Of a DNA stretch of 64,000 nucleotides, positions 1-9,750 are shown one piece after another. This stretch comes from Duganella dendranthematis (GTDB taxonomy: Bacteria > Pseudomonadota > Gammaproteobacteria > Burkholderiales > Burkholderiaceae_D). The notes beneath the pieces were generated by a model. That model was not told the DNA's origin, ran no database searches, and saw only the letters and a program-made list of their open reading frames with translations. The number at the start of each line of letters is the position of its first letter. Positions within the stretch are counted from its first letter, which is position 1. The stretch lies in the NCBI RefSeq assembly GCF_012849375.1, contig NZ_CP051684.1, positions 310,001-374,000 of the forward strand, given 5' to 3'. Both the position numbers and the translations under genes were made by a program.

Positions 1-1740
1 CGATACCGGCAGCAGCACGTCGGCGTAGTCCATACCGTGTTTGAAGGCCGACAGCACGACGACCATTTCGGCCTTGTTCAGCGCGGCGACGGCGGCTTGC
101 GGGTTGTGCGCGTCCAGCTCAGGCTCGGCGTTCAGCAGCACGTAGGCCGATTTGGCTTCGGTGAAGACTGGCGCCTTGCCGGCGTTGGCGTTGGCGATGT
201 AGGCGCCGACGGTGTTGGCCGCTTCGGTCAGGTAGCCCAGCTTGGCGCCGGTCTGTTCCGCGATCCATTGGGCGGCGGCGTGCAGCGCGCCAGCTTGTGG
301 ATGTTGTGCAGCAGCGTTACCCAGGAACACGCCCTTGTTCTCGCCCGACAGCAGCGAGGCAGCGATGGCGGCGGCAGCGTCCGAAGCCTGTACGCCTTCG
401 AAGCCGGCCGGAGCCGCCACTTCTTTGGCCTCGGCAACAGCGACCACCACTTGCGACAGCGCCGACAGCCACTCCGATGGAGCAACGATCAGTTTGTTGG
501 CGACGTTCATCAGCAGGTCGTCGTCGGTCGCGCTCAGCAGCGACAACTTGGCGCCGCCCTTGATGGCGGTACGCAGACGGGTGGCCAGCAGCGGGTGATC
601 CTTGCGCAGGAACGAGCCGATCACGAAGGCGCGGTTCAGCGCGCCGAATTCGGTGATCGACATGCCCAGCCATGGCGTCACGTCCAGCGAGAAATCGCTG
701 TGACGCAGGCGGGTGTCGACACTGTCCGAACCCAGGCCGCGCACGACTTTTTGCAGCAGGTGCAGTTCTTCCAGCGTCGAGTGCGGCGTGGCCACGGCAG
801 CGATGGCGTTGGCGCCGTGCTCGTGCTTGATGTTTTTCAGGCCGTGCGCCACGTATTCCAGCGCGGTTTGCCAGTCGACTTCTTTCCACTCACCGCCCTG
901 CTTCAGCATCGGCTGGGTCAGACGGTCGGTGGTGTCCAGGCCTTCGTACGAGAAGCGGTCCTTGTCGGAAATCCAGCACTCGTTGACGGCGTCGTTTTCC
1001 AGCGGCAGCACGCGCTTGACCTTGCCGCCCTTGACCTGAACGATCAGGTTGGCGCCCAGGCCGTCGTGCGGCGAGACCGATTTGCGGCGCGACAGTTCCC
1101 ACGAACGGGCGCTGTAACGGAACGGCTTCGACGTCAGTGCGCCGACCGGGCACAGGTCGATCATGTTGCCGGACATTTCCGAGTTGACGGTCTGGCCGAC
1201 GAACGCGGTGATTTCCGAGTGTTCGCCGCGGCCGATCATGCCCAGCTCCATCACGCCGGCCACTTCCTGGCCGAAACGTACGCAACGGGTGCACTGGATG
1301 CAACGGGCCATTTCCTGCATCGACACCAGCGGGCCGGCGTCTTTCGGGGTCACGACGCGCTTGTCTTCTTCGTAGCGCGATTCGCCCTTGCCGTAGCCCA
1401 CTGCCAAGTCTTGCAGCTGGCATTCGCCGCCCTGATCGCAGATCGGGCAGTCCAGCGGGTGGTTAATCAGCAGGAATTCCATGACCGACTTCTGTGCCTG
1501 GACGGCCTTTTCGGAGTGCGAGCGCACAATCATGCCGGCCGAGACCGGCGTTGCGCATGCTGGCAAAGGCTTCGGCGCCTTTTCCACTTCGACGAGGCAC
1601 ATCCGGCAGTTGGCCGCGATCGACAATTTCTTGTGATAGCAGAAGTGCGGAATGTAGGTTCCCAATTTGTTGGCGGCGTCCATCACCATGCTACCAGCAG
1701 GGACTTCGACTTTTTTGCCGTCTATTTCGATTTCAACCAT
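1..1740 (-). CDS. nuoG: NADH-quinone oxidoreductase subunit G (3'-truncated by window edge)
   Basis: Large iron-sulfur subunit of the peripheral arm of respiratory complex I. Only the N-terminal 580 residues are in the window and the frame is open to base 1. The N-terminal ferredoxin-like domain has the 2Fe-2S ligands C34, C45, C48 and C62. It is followed by the HPLDCPICDQGGEC block, the CIQCTRC cluster motif and a CPVGALTSKPF segment, then the start of the molybdopterin-oxidoreductase-like domain. The start ATG at 1738-1740 lies 22 nt after the nuoF stop, so this is part of the nuo operon. The N-terminus MVEIEIDGKKVEVPAG is typical of the family. Identity is nearly certain; only the missing C-terminal part is unknown. 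Confidence 0.97.
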   Translation of the reverse strand, partial: MVEIEIDGKKVEVPAGSMVMDAANKLGTYIPHFCYHKKLSIAANCRMCLVEVEKAPKPLPACATPVSAGMIVRSHSEKAVQAQKSVMEFLLINHPLDCPICDQGGECQLQDLAVGYGKGESRYEEDKRVVTPKDAGPLVSMQEMARCIQCTRCVRFGQEVAGVMELGMIGRGEHSEITAFVGQTVNSEMSGNMIDLCPVGALTSKPFRYSARSWELSRRKSVSPHDGLGANLIVQVKGGKVKRVLPLENDAVNECWISDKDRFSYEGLDTTDRLTQPMLKQGGEWKEVDWQTALEYVAHGLKNIKHEHGANAIAAVATPHSTLEELHLLQKVVRGLGSDSVDTRLRHSDFSLDVTPWLGMSITEFGALNRAFVIGSFLRKDHPLLATRLRTAIKGGAKLSLLSATDDDLLMNVANKLIVAPSEWLSALSQVVVAVAEAKEVAAPAGFEGVQASDAAAAIAASLLSGENKGVFLGNAAAQHPQAGALHAAAQWIAEQTGAKLGYLTEAANTVGAYIANANAGKAPVFTEAKSAYVLLNAEPELDAHNPQAAVAALNKAEMVVVLSAFKHGMDYADVLLPVS

Positions 1741-1762
1741 GGTGATCGTTACCTGACGCAGC

Positions 1763-3058
1763 TTAGATATAAGCGGGCACGCAGCATTGCTTGTGCTCGA
1801 TATGATGTTCAAATTCTTCGCGGAATTGCTTGATGAACGCACGCATCGGCATGGCCGCCGCGTCGCCCAGCGCGCAAATCGTGCGGCCCTGGATGTTGTC
1901 GCAGATCGAGTTCAGCACGTCCAGATCCGACTTGCGGCCCTGACCGTTTTCGATACGGTGGATCATGCGGTACATCCAGCCCGTACCTTCACGGCATGGG
2001 GTGCACTGGCCGCACGACTCTTCAAAGTAGAAGTACGCCAGACGCTCCATCGCCTTGACCATGCAGCGGGTCTCGTCCATGACGATGACCGCGCCCGAAC
2101 CCAGCATCGAACCGGCTTTCGCGATCGAATCGTAGTCCAGGTCCGTCTGCATCATGACCTCGCCGCGCACCACTGGCGCGGAGGAGCCGCCAGGGATGAC
2201 TGCCTTGATCTTTTTGCCGCCGCGCATGCCGCCTGCCAGTTCCAGCAGTTTGGCGAACGGGGTACCCAGCGGCACCTCGTAGTTGCCCGGACGCTCAACG
2301 TCGCCGGAGATCGAGAAGATCTTCGAGCCGCCGTTGTTCGGACGGCCGATCGCCAGGTACTTCTCCGGACCCATGTTCAGGATGAACGGCACCGCAGCGA
2401 AGGTTTCGGTGTTGTTGATGGTGGTCGGCTTGCCGTACAGGCCGAACGACGCCGGGAATGGCGGCTTGAAGCGCGGCTGGCCTTTTTTGCCTTCCAGCGA
2501 TTCCAGCAGCGCGGTCTCTTCGCCGCAGATGTAGGCGCCATAACCGTGGTGCGCGTGCAGCTGGAAGCTGAACTCGCTGCCGAGGATCTTGTCGCCCAAC
2601 ATGCCGGCGGCGCGCGCCTCTTCCAGCGCTTCTTCAAAGCGCAGGTAGACGTCGAAGATCTCGCCGTGGATGTAGTTGTAGCCGACGGTGATGCCCATCG
2701 CGTAGGCGCCGATGGCCATGCCTTCGATCAGCGCGTGCGGGTTGTAGCGCAGGATGTCGCGGTCCTTGAAAGTGCCCGGCTCGCCCTCATCTGAGTTGCA
2801 TACCAGGTACTTCTGGCCCGGGAACTGGCGTGGCATGAAGCTCCACTTCAGGCCGGTCGGGAAGCCCGCACCGCCACGGCCACGCAACGACGACGCTTTG
2901 AGGTCGGCGATGATTTGTTCCGGAGTGATTTTCTCTTCGATGATACGGCGCAGGGCGCTGTAGCCACCGCGTTTTACGTAGTCTTCCAGGTGCCAGTTGT
3001 CGCCGTTCAGGCCAGCCAGGATCACCGGGTCGATATGTCGGTCGTGGAGTGACGTCAT
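1763..3058 (-). CDS. nuoF: NADH-quinone oxidoreductase subunit F
   Basis: NADH-binding, FMN-carrying 51-kDa subunit of complex I; it takes electrons from NADH and passes them to the iron-sulfur chain. The 431-residue length is normal. The glycine-rich nucleotide-binding stretch [13 protein letters not shown] is near residue 60, the flavin-site region [18 protein letters not shown] is in the middle, and the 4Fe-4S motif [12 protein letters not shown] with a later cysteine (ICALGD) is near the C-terminus. Its ATG overlaps the end of nuoE by 4 nt, which suggests translational coupling within the nuoA-to-nuoG run. Confidence 0.98.
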   Translation of the reverse strand: MTSLHDRHIDPVILAGLNGDNWHLEDYVKRGGYSALRRIIEEKITPEQIIADLKASSLRGRGGAGFPTGLKWSFMPRQFPGQKYLVCNSDEGEPGTFKDRDILRYNPHALIEGMAIGAYAMGITVGYNYIHGEIFDVYLRFEEALEEARAAGMLGDKILGSEFSFQLHAHHGYGAYICGEETALLESLEGKKGQPRFKPPFPASFGLYGKPTTINNTETFAAVPFILNMGPEKYLAIGRPNNGGSKIFSISGDVERPGNYEVPLGTPFAKLLELAGGMRGGKKIKAVIPGGSSAPVVRGEVMMQTDLDYDSIAKAGSMLGSGAVIVMDETRCMVKAMERLAYFYFEESCGQCTPCREGTGWMYRMIHRIENGQGRKSDLDVLNSICDNIQGRTICALGDAAAMPMRAFIKQFREEFEHHIEHKQCCVPAYI

Positions 3059-3534
3059 TTCTTCAATTCCTCCACGAGGGAGTCGATTTTGTCATTGGAC
3101 ATGAAGCTGCACATGCGGTGATTGTTCACCAGCAGCACCGGCGCGTCGCCGCAAGCGCCCATGCACTCGCCTTCCATCAGCGTGAACTCGCCGTCGGCCG
3201 TGGTGTCACGGTAGTCGATGCCCAGCTTTTGTTTCAGGTGGTGCGCCGCGCGCTCGCCGCCCGACAGGGCGCAAGGCAGGTTGGTGCACACGGTGATCTT
3301 GTGTTTGCCGACCGGCTTCAGGTTGTACATATTGTAGAACGTGGCAACTTCCTGCACGGCAATCGCCGGCATGCGGATGTAGTCCGCCAGTTCCTGCATG
3401 GTTTCAGGCGAGATCCAGCCCAGTTCGACCTGGGCGTGCGCCAGCGCGGCCATGACGGCCGACTGACGCTGATCGTCTGGGTACTTGGCCAGCTCGCGAT
3501 CGATTTTTTGGTAGCACTGCTCGGATAACAACAT
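3055..3534 (-). CDS. nuoE: NADH-quinone oxidoreductase subunit E
   Basis: Thioredoxin-like 24-kDa subunit of complex I with a 2Fe-2S cluster; ligands are seen in [11 protein letters not shown] and [10 protein letters not shown]. The frame is open up to a GTG at 3552, but the ATG at 3532-3534 is preferred. It is preceded at about 7 nt by GAGAGG, and the resulting 159-residue protein starts [19 protein letters not shown] as in relatives. It lies 18 nt after nuoD and overlaps nuoF by 4 nt. Confidence 0.95.
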   Translation of the reverse strand: MLLSEQCYQKIDRELAKYPDDQRQSAVMAALAHAQVELGWISPETMQELADYIRMPAIAVQEVATFYNMYNLKPVGKHKITVCTNLPCALSGGERAAHHLKQKLGIDYRDTTADGEFTLMEGECMGACGDAPVLLVNNHRMCSFMSNDKIDSLVEELKK

Positions 3535-3552
3535 ACTTTTTGCCTCTCGCAC

Positions 3553-4806
3553 TTAGCGGTCAATACTGCCGAACACGATGTCCTGCGTGCCAATAATGGT
3601 CACGGCGTCGGCAATCATGTGGCCACGCGCCATTTCATCCAGCGACTGCAAGTGTGCGTAGTCTGGAGCGCGCAGTTTCACGCGGTATGGCTTGTTGGCG
3701 CCGTCGGACATCAGGTAGACGCCGAACTCGCCTTTCGGGTGTTCCACTGCGCAGTAGGCTTCGCCTGGCGGCACGTGGAAGCCTTCGGTAAACAGCTTGA
3801 AGTGGTGGATCAGCGATTCCATATTGGTCTTCATGTCCACGCGGCCTGGTGGCGCAACTTTACGGTTGCTGGTCATGACGGGACCCGGATTGTTGCGCAG
3901 CCACTCGACGCACTGTTTGATGATGCGGTTCGACTGGCGCAACTCTTCCACGCGCACCAGGTAACGGTCGTAGCAGTCGCCGTTGGTGCCGATCGGAATG
4001 TCGAAGTCCATCAGGTCGTACACTTCGTACGGCTGGTGCTTGCGCAGATCCCACTGGATGCCCGAACCGCGCAGCATGGCGCCGGTGAAGCCCATCGCTT
4101 TCGCATCTTCCGGCGACACCACGCCGATGCCGACGGTCCGCTGTTTCCAGATACGGTTGTCGGTCAGCAGCGTTTCGTATTCGTCGACATAGGTCGGGAA
4201 ACGCGCGGTGAACGCTTCGATGAAGTCCAGCATCGAGCCTTGACGGTCCTTGTTCAGGTTGTCGATGGCCTTGGCCGAACGGATGATCGATGGCTTGTGC
4301 TGCGGCATCGCGTCCGGCAGGTCGCGGTAGACGCCGCCCGGACGGTAGTAGGCCGCGTGCATGCGCGCGCCCGACACCGCTTCGTAGCAGTCGAACAGGT
4401 CTTCGCGGTCGCGGAAGCAGTACAGGAACGGGCCCATGGCGCCGACGTCCAGCGCGTGCGCGCCCAGCCACATCAGGTGGTTCAGGATGCGGGTGATCTC
4501 GTCGAACATCACGCGGATGTATTGCGCGCGCAGCGGTACTTCGATGCCCATCAGTTTTTCGATGGCCATGACGTAGGCGTGCTCGTTGCACATCATCGAC
4601 ACGTAATCCAGGCGGTCCATATACGGCACCGACTGCAGGTAGGTCTTTTGCTCGGCCAGCTTCTCGGTGCCGCGGTGCAGCAGGCCGATGTGCGGGTCGG
4701 CGCGCTGGATCACTTCGCCGTCCAGCTCCAGCACCAGGCGCAGCACGCCGTGGGCGGCCGGGTGTTGCGGGCCAAAGTTCAGGGTGTAGTTCTTAATCTC
4801 AGCCAT
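3553..4806 (-). CDS. nuoD: NADH-quinone oxidoreductase subunit D
   Basis: The 49-kDa subunit of complex I, related to the large subunit of NiFe hydrogenases; with NuoB it forms the quinone-reaction cavity. It has 417 residues. The N-terminal signature [22 protein letters not shown] is followed by HRGTEKL and [11 protein letters not shown], which are highly conserved. The C-terminus ends in DIVFGSIDR, as expected. The start codon shares one base with the nuoC stop region, consistent with tight operon packing. Confidence 0.98.
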   Translation of the reverse strand: MAEIKNYTLNFGPQHPAAHGVLRLVLELDGEVIQRADPHIGLLHRGTEKLAEQKTYLQSVPYMDRLDYVSMMCNEHAYVMAIEKLMGIEVPLRAQYIRVMFDEITRILNHLMWLGAHALDVGAMGPFLYCFRDREDLFDCYEAVSGARMHAAYYRPGGVYRDLPDAMPQHKPSIIRSAKAIDNLNKDRQGSMLDFIEAFTARFPTYVDEYETLLTDNRIWKQRTVGIGVVSPEDAKAMGFTGAMLRGSGIQWDLRKHQPYEVYDLMDFDIPIGTNGDCYDRYLVRVEELRQSNRIIKQCVEWLRNNPGPVMTSNRKVAPPGRVDMKTNMESLIHHFKLFTEGFHVPPGEAYCAVEHPKGEFGVYLMSDGANKPYRVKLRAPDYAHLQSLDEMARGHMIADAVTIIGTQDIVFGSIDR

Positions 4807-5399
4807 TATTTAATCCCGTAGTTTTCTTCGCGGATCACACGCGGCACGTTTTCACGCGGCTCGATGGTGACCGGCTGGTAGACCACGCGCTTCTGCTCTG
4901 GGTCGTAGCGCATTTCGACGTAGCCCGACACCGGGAAGTCCTTGCGGAACGGGTGGCCGATGAAGCCGTAGTCGGTCAGGATGCGGCGCAGGTCGTTGTG
5001 GTTCTCGAACAGGATGCCGAACATGTCGAACGCTTCGCGCTCGTACCAGTTCATCGCGCGCCACAGCGGCGTGATCGACGGCAGCAGCGGCATGTCGTCG
5101 TCGGCGCAGAACGCGCGCACGCGCACGCGCCAGTTGTGCTTGACCGACAGCAGGTGCACCACCGCGGCGAAGCGCTGGCCTTCCCAGATACCGTCGCCAT
5201 AGTTCAGGTAATCCACGCCGCACAGGTCGATCGCGGTGTCGAAGCCGAGTTCGGCATTGTCACGCAGGAGTTGCATGACGGCGTAGTAATCGGCGCCCTT
5301 CACTTCCAGCGTGATTTCGCCCAGTGCAACGATGGTAGTAACGCGATCGCCCAGGGCAGTGCCGAGGGCGGTTTGGAGTTTTTCCAGATGAGTAGTCAT
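4806..5399 (-). CDS. nuoC: NADH-quinone oxidoreductase subunit C
   Basis: The 30-kDa subunit of the complex I connecting module, separate from NuoD here rather than fused as in enterobacteria. The 197-residue product shows the family motif ERE(A)FDMFGI followed by [18 protein letters not shown]. Two starts are possible. An ATG at 5415-5417 overlaps the nuoB stop as TAATG, and an ATG at 5397-5399 gives [13 protein letters not shown], preceded by a G-rich ribosome-binding stretch. The second matches the usual N-terminus and is chosen here; the longer form adds six residues. Confidence 0.94.
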   Translation of the reverse strand: MTTHLEKLQTALGTALGDRVTTIVALGEITLEVKGADYYAVMQLLRDNAELGFDTAIDLCGVDYLNYGDGIWEGQRFAAVVHLLSVKHNWRVRVRAFCADDDMPLLPSITPLWRAMNWYEREAFDMFGILFENHNDLRRILTDYGFIGHPFRKDFPVSGYVEMRYDPEQKRVVYQPVTIEPRENVPRVIREENYGIK

Positions 5400-5416
5400 T
5401 GTGTGTAGCGCCCCCA

Positions 5417-5893
5417 TTAGCGTGCGATCGTGTTGGTGCGCTTGATCTTGTTCTGCAACTGCATGATGCCGTACAGCAGGGCTTCAGCGGTTGGCGGACA
5501 GCCCGGCACATACACGTCGACCGGCACGATGCGATCGCAGCCGCGCACGACGGAGTAAGAGTAGTGGTAGTAGCCGCCGCCGTTGGCGCAGGAACCCATC
5601 GAGATCACCCAGCGCGGCTCCGGCATCTGGTCGTAGACCTTGCGCAGTGCCGGGGCCATCTTGTTGCACAGCGTGCCGGCCACGATCATCACGTCGGACT
5701 GACGTGGCGATGGACGGAACACCACGCCGAAGCGGTCCATGTCGTAACGGGCTGCGCCCACGTGCATCATTTCGACCGCACAGCAGGCCAGACCGAACGT
5801 CATCGGGAACATCGAACCCGTACGCGCCCAGTTGATCAGCTTGTCGGCCGAGGTGGTGATGAAACCTTCGTTTAATACGCCTTCAATAGCCAT
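5417..5893 (-). CDS. nuoB: NADH-quinone oxidoreductase subunit B
   Basis: The 20-kDa subunit holding cluster N2, the last iron-sulfur centre before quinone. The 158-residue product has the tandem-cysteine motif [10 protein letters not shown], followed by GTLCNKMAP and GSCANGGG, and ends with the [14 protein letters not shown] block; these supply the four N2 ligands. It lies 3 nt downstream of nuoA and just upstream of nuoC. Confidence 0.98.
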   Translation of the reverse strand: MAIEGVLNEGFITTSADKLINWARTGSMFPMTFGLACCAVEMMHVGAARYDMDRFGVVFRPSPRQSDVMIVAGTLCNKMAPALRKVYDQMPEPRWVISMGSCANGGGYYHYSYSVVRGCDRIVPVDVYVPGCPPTAEALLYGIMQLQNKIKRTNTIAR

Positions 5894-5896
5894 GGC

Positions 5897-6256
5897 TTAT
5901 TCCCAATCAAGGGCACCTTTCTTCCAGATATACCAAAAACCGACCACGAATTCGGCGATGAACACCATCATCGTAACGAAGCCCTGCCAGCCCAGTTCGC
6001 GCATGGAGACGCCCCACGGGAAGAAGAATGCCGTTTCCAGATCGAACAAAATAAAGAGAATCGCGACGAGGTAGTAACGCACGTCGAATTTCATGCGCGC
6101 ATCTTCGAAAGCTTCGAAGCCGCACTCATACGGGGACAGCTTGGCTGCATCAGGCTTTTTCGGGCCGAGAATGTGGCCCAGCACTTGGGGAGCGATACCT
6201 ACGCCGAGACCGACGAGGATGAACAACAGGACGGGGAGATAATTTTCGAGGTTCAC
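5897..6256 (-). CDS. nuoA: NADH-quinone oxidoreductase subunit A
   Basis: First gene of the complex I operon. The 119-residue product has three hydrophobic segments (about residues 8-28, 63-82 and 90-110). The conserved [30 protein letters not shown] block sits between and within the membrane segments. It is a proton-pumping membrane-arm subunit. The gene starts about 160 nt downstream of the tRNA-Leu gene on the same strand, so some transcription may read through from the tRNA promoter. Confidence 0.97.
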   Translation of the reverse strand: MNLENYLPVLLFILVGLGVGIAPQVLGHILGPKKPDAAKLSPYECGFEAFEDARMKFDVRYYLVAILFILFDLETAFFFPWGVSMRELGWQGFVTMMVFIAEFVVGFWYIWKKGALDWE

Positions 6257-6419
6257 GATTAGATGAGCTTATGTTGAACGATCAGTTTAAAGGACACATC
6301 GCGCTGTTCTGCGGTGCGCTTAACGTTCGCCCCAATCGTAAAACTGCTCTGACCAGGATCGAACGACACATCCTCGTAAAAAAGCCAGCTTGGTACCACC
6401 CTTGCTGGCCTATATTTTC

Positions 6420-6504
6420 TGGTGCCGACGACGAGACTCGAACTCGTACAGCTTGCGCCACTACCCCCTCAAGATAGCGTGTCTACCAATTTCACCACGT
6501 CGGC
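6420..6504 (-). tRNA. tRNA-Leu (anticodon GAG)
   Basis: An 85-nt cloverleaf is seen on the minus strand. The 7-bp acceptor stem GCCGACG/CGTCGGC is perfect, followed by discriminator A and an encoded CCA. The anticodon arm CTATC-TTGAGGG-GGTAG gives anticodon GAG. There is a long variable arm, as in class II tRNAs, and the T loop is GTTCGAGTC. It sits between secG and nuoA, a typical betaproteobacterial arrangement. Confidence 0.97.
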
Positions 6505-6515
6505 ATAAGGCCGTT

Positions 6516-6544
6516 ATTTTACTTCTTTTTCACGCGGTTGTTAA
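6516..6544 (-). promoter_or_regulatory. Sigma-70-type promoter for tRNA-Leu
   Basis: On the minus strand a -35 box TTAACA (6539-6544) is separated by 17 nt from a -10 box TAAAAT (6516-6521). Each has five of six consensus bases. The -10 box ends about 11 nt before the mature tRNA 5' end at 6504. It probably drives tRNA-Leu and perhaps contributes to nuo expression. Confidence 0.55.
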
Positions 6545-6687
6545 TCCGTATTGCGTCAAAACAAGAAGAAAAACGATAAATCTTTAACTATTTTGATGCA
6601 CAAAAGATTTTCGCTACGATACTGCCAAAACAATGTGCAAACAACTTAAAAAATTATCAACTGCGCCTAATTAACTACACAATTATA

Positions 6688-7095
6688 TTACTTTGGGATG
6701 GAGTTTGCTGGCGCCGGTGCTGCAGGTGCGGCGGGCGCCGATGCCGCCGGCGCCGTTTGGGCCGCTGGCGTCGCAGGAATCGTGTTGGTCGGGGCTGGCG
6801 CCGGGGCGGTGACGGCCGGCAGCTTATCCATCACGCCGCCACTGACATTGTTGGTCTGGTGGGTGGTGATGTACGACAGCGCCAGCGTGGCGACGAAGAA
6901 GATGGCAGCAGCGACGCCGGTCGACTTCGACATGAAGTTGGAGGAGCCGGTGGCGCCGAACAGGCTACCCGATGCGCCCGAGCCGAAGGCCGCGCCCATG
7001 TCGGCGCCTTTGCCGTGCTGCAGCAGCACCAGGCCGATAATGGCGATGGCCGAAACGACCTGCACGATGATAACCAGATTGAACAAGGAGCTCAT
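6688..7095 (-). CDS. secG: Preprotein translocase subunit SecG
   Basis: Small membrane subunit of the SecYEG protein-export channel. The 135-residue product has two transmembrane helices (about residues 3-22 and 53-72). The conserved loop LQHGKGADMGAAFGSGASGS is followed by a long Ala/Pro-rich tail common in betaproteobacteria. The frame is open to an upstream TTG, but the ATG at 7093-7095 (MSSLFNLVIIVQ) matches the family and is preceded by GGAATGGA. It lies 72 nt downstream of tpiA. Confidence 0.96.
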   Translation of the reverse strand: MSSLFNLVIIVQVVSAIAIIGLVLLQHGKGADMGAAFGSGASGSLFGATGSSNFMSKSTGVAAAIFFVATLALSYITTHQTNNVSGGVMDKLPAVTAPAPAPTNTIPATPAAQTAPAASAPAAPAAPAPANSIPK

Positions 7096-7167
7096 GTTAT
7101 TCCATTCCAAATTAAAAGTTTTGTATCGTTTTGTTTCTACTTCAGTTTTACCGCTACAGCGTTGCGT

Positions 7168-7914
7168 TTAAACCGCCTGAATAATCCCGAGAAAATCAGT
7201 CGACTTTAAAGCTGCACCGCCGATCAGGCCGCCGTCGATATCCGGCTGCGCCATTAATTCTTTGGCATTCTCCGGCTTCATGCTGCCGCCGTACAGGATT
7301 TGCACGGTGGCGGCTGCTGCCGCATTCTTGCTGGCCACACAGTTGCGCAGGAAGCCATGGGCGTCTTGCGCAATTTGCGGCGTGGCGGTCTGGCCGGTGC
7401 CGATCGCCCACACCGGCTCGTAGGCCAGTATGATTTTCGCCACATCGTCCGCCGGCAGCGCATCCAGCACCGCCTGCAACTGGCCGCAGATCACATCCTC
7501 GGTCTGCCCCGCTTCGCGCTGGGCCAGCGATTCGCCCACGCACACCACCGGCGTCAGACCGGCAGCCAACGCCGCCACGGTCTTCTGCGCCACCAGCTCA
7601 TTGCTCTCGTGGTGATAGGCGCGGCGCTCGGAGTGGCCGCACAGCACGTACGTGGCGCCGAAGTCCCGCAGCATTGCTGCCGACACTTCTCCAGTATAGG
7701 CGCCGTCGGCGTGGATGGAGACATCTTGTCCGCCCCACGCGACCGGCGTTCCCGCCAGCTCAGCCTGGCACTGCGCCAGGTACGGCGCCGGCACGCACAC
7801 CGCGCAATCCGCGCCAAAGTCGTTTAAGCCGGCAACGATGCCGGACAACAGAGCCGTGTTGGCGGCGCGGTTGCCGTTCATTTTCCAGTTACCGATAACG
7901 AGTTTGTGACGCAT
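7168..7914 (-). CDS. tpiA: Triose-phosphate isomerase
   Basis: Glycolytic enzyme interconverting dihydroxyacetone phosphate and glyceraldehyde 3-phosphate. The 248-residue TIM barrel has the catalytic lysine in GNWKMNG, the histidine in CGHSERR, the catalytic glutamate in [11 protein letters not shown], and the phosphate-binding GGAAL near the C-terminus. The frame extends 24 codons upstream, but the ATG at 7912-7914 ([14 protein letters not shown]) gives the normal length and has an AGG ribosome-binding motif. Confidence 0.97.
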   Translation of the reverse strand: MRHKLVIGNWKMNGNRAANTALLSGIVAGLNDFGADCAVCVPAPYLAQCQAELAGTPVAWGGQDVSIHADGAYTGEVSAAMLRDFGATYVLCGHSERRAYHHESNELVAQKTVAALAAGLTPVVCVGESLAQREAGQTEDVICGQLQAVLDALPADDVAKIILAYEPVWAIGTGQTATPQIAQDAHGFLRNCVASKNAAAAATVQILYGGSMKPENAKELMAQPDIDGGLIGGAALKSTDFLGIIQAV

Positions 7915-8040
7915 AGCTAGCCTAAAGATGAATAACTCGCCATTGTACCGCGCCGAAAAAGGCGGGGTCAAACAGGCAAAGGACATCCCCGGCTAACCAA
8001 AACCGTAAATTTACTACGCATTTTACAACGAAATCCCCAT

Positions 8041-9021
8041 TTAGATCACTTGCAACATGATTTTTCCGACGTGAGAACTACTCTCCATCAGCGCGTGGGC
8101 TGCGGCGGCCTGTTCCAGCGGGAACACGGTGTGGATCACCGGCTTGATCTTGCGCTCGGCCAGCATCGGCCACACCCGGTCTTTCAGCTTTTTGGCGATC
8201 GCGCCCTTGAATTCGGCCGACCGCGGGCGCAGCGTGGAGCCGGTGATGGTCAGCCGGCGGCGCAGCACCTGGGCCATGTCCAGCGTCGCTTTGCCACCGC
8301 CCAGGGTGGCGATGATGGCCAGGCGGCCGTCGTCCGCCAGGCAGGAAACCTCGCGTGGCAGGTAGTCTCCGGCCACCATGTCGAGAATCACGTCAACGCC
8401 GCGGTCATTGGTCAGCGACTTGATGACGGTGGCGAAGTCCTCGGTTTTGTAGTTGATGCCGCGCTCGGCGCCCAGCTTCATGCAGGCCGCCACCTTGTCG
8501 TCGGAACCGGCGGTGGCGAACACCCGATGGCCCATGGCAGTGGCCAACTGGATGGCGGTGACGCCGATGCCGGAGCTGCCGCCCTGCACCAATAAAGTCT
8601 CGCCGGCGGTCAGATGGGCACGGTCAAAAACGTTGCTCCAGACTGTGAAGTAATTTTCCGGAATTGAAGCCGCTTCCAGCATGGACCAGCCTTTCGGCAC
8701 CGGTAAAACCTGCTGTATTGGCGCAACAACGTACTCGGCATAGCCGCCGCCCTGCACCAAAGCGCAGACATGGTCGCCGATATCAAGGGTGGTGTAGTCC
8801 AGATCGCCGTCGACGATCTCGCCGGCCACTTCCAGGCCGGGGATGTCGGAAGCGCCCGGTGGCGGCGCGTAATTACCCTGGCGCTGGAACACGTCGGGGC
8901 GGTTGACGCCGGCCGCGTGGACCTTAATCAGCACCTCGCCGGCCTTGACCACTGGCATCGGGCGTTCGCACAGTTTCAGGACATCGGCCGGGCCGGGCTG
9001 GGTGATTTCAATCGCGCGCAT
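8041..9021 (-). CDS. NAD(P)H-quinone oxidoreductase, zinc-independent MDR family
   Basis: A 326-residue medium-chain dehydrogenase/reductase of the quinone oxidoreductase (PIG3/Qor-like) type. It starts MRAIEITQPGPADVL. It has the GroES-like fold with AAGVNRPDVFQRQGNY, then the cofactor-binding stretch LLVQGGSSGIGVTAIQLA. No structural zinc cysteine cluster is seen. It probably reduces quinones with NADPH in the cytoplasm; the physiological substrate cannot be told. It stands alone between tpiA and a palindrome at 9071-9104. Confidence 0.88.
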   Translation of the reverse strand: MRAIEITQPGPADVLKLCERPMPVVKAGEVLIKVHAAGVNRPDVFQRQGNYAPPPGASDIPGLEVAGEIVDGDLDYTTLDIGDHVCALVQGGGYAEYVVAPIQQVLPVPKGWSMLEAASIPENYFTVWSNVFDRAHLTAGETLLVQGGSSGIGVTAIQLATAMGHRVFATAGSDDKVAACMKLGAERGINYKTEDFATVIKSLTNDRGVDVILDMVAGDYLPREVSCLADDGRLAIIATLGGGKATLDMAQVLRRRLTITGSTLRPRSAEFKGAIAKKLKDRVWPMLAERKIKPVIHTVFPLEQAAAAHALMESSSHVGKIMLQVI

Positions 9022-9070
9022 GGGGAACCTTTCAAGGAAAGCACGATTTTACCCCGCACGGCGATTCGCT

Positions 9071-9104
9071 GAGGGGTCTGGCCCCGTATGGGGCCAGACC
9101 CCTC
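9071..9104. repeat. Perfect 15-bp inverted repeat (GGGGTCTGGCCCC type)
   Basis: Arms GAGGGGTCTGGCCCC (9071-9085) and its exact reverse complement (9090-9104) flank a GTAT loop. It lies between the quinone oxidoreductase start and the Sel1 gene stop. It could terminate transcription of the Sel1 operon, but neither strand has a clear T tract after it. It may instead be a dispersed palindromic element. Confidence 0.75.
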
Positions 9105-9118
9105 TTCGCCTGGGGGTG

Positions 9119-9727
9119 TCAGCCGCCGCCCGTGCGCGACTTCTGAGGAAGCGGCGTATTGACCTTCCACGCCGCCGACAGCGCCTGCCCTTCCTCGACC
9201 TGCTCCTGGGTCATGGTCTTGACCACCTGCGCGCGCTGCTCGGCCGCATTGGCCGAGCCGTTGGCCGCCGCCAGGTTCCATAACATATAGGCAATCACAT
9301 TGTCCTGCGGCACGCCGCCCATGTGATACCGGTACATCAGCCCCAGCACCTGCTGCGCCTGCACATGGCCCTGCTCGGCCGCCTTGCGGAACCAGCCCAC
9401 CGCCTGCTTGTGATCCTGGATCACCGCATTGCCGGTGTAATACATGGCGCCCACCACATATTGCGCGTCGGCCTTGCCCTTGAGCGCCGCCTTGCGATGC
9501 CACTCCAGCGCCGCCTTGTAATCCTGCGGCACGCCGCGGCCCATGTAATACATCAAGCCCAGCAGATGCTCGGCATCCGCGTTGCCGGCCTGAGCCAATG
9601 GCCGTATTTCTTTCAACGCCACTGCGTAATTTTTGTTGTTGTACGCAGTCGCCCCTTCGGCGAATCCGGCCATCGCGGCTGACTGCCAGCCCAAAGCGAT
9701 GACCATCGCTAGTATGAATTTTTTCAT
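9119..9727 (-). CDS. Secreted Sel1-repeat (SLR/TPR-like) protein
   Basis: A 202-residue protein with a cleavable signal peptide (MKKFILAMVIALGWQSAAMA) and at least three Sel1-like repeats. These are recognised by AEHLLGLMYYMGRGVPQDY, AQYVVGAMYYTGNAVIQDH and AQQVLGLMYRYHMGGVPQDN, each followed by an A-x-x-W-x-x-x-AA helix. Such proteins form alpha-solenoid interaction scaffolds in the periplasm. It lies 23 nt downstream of the GIN-domain gene, probably in the same operon. No specific partner can be named. Confidence 0.85.
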   Translation of the reverse strand: MKKFILAMVIALGWQSAAMAGFAEGATAYNNKNYAVALKEIRPLAQAGNADAEHLLGLMYYMGRGVPQDYKAALEWHRKAALKGKADAQYVVGAMYYTGNAVIQDHKQAVGWFRKAAEQGHVQAQQVLGLMYRYHMGGVPQDNVIAYMLWNLAAANGSANAAEQRAQVVKTMTQEQVEEGQALSAAWKVNTPLPQKSRTGGG

Positions 9728-9750
9728 ATCGCGTTATATATAGGTGTGTT

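Noticed and set aside
37..1833. 598-codon plus-strand open frame
   Set aside because: It lies antisense to nuoG and its protein is His/Arg/Gln-rich low-complexity, a usual shadow of GC-rich coding sequence.
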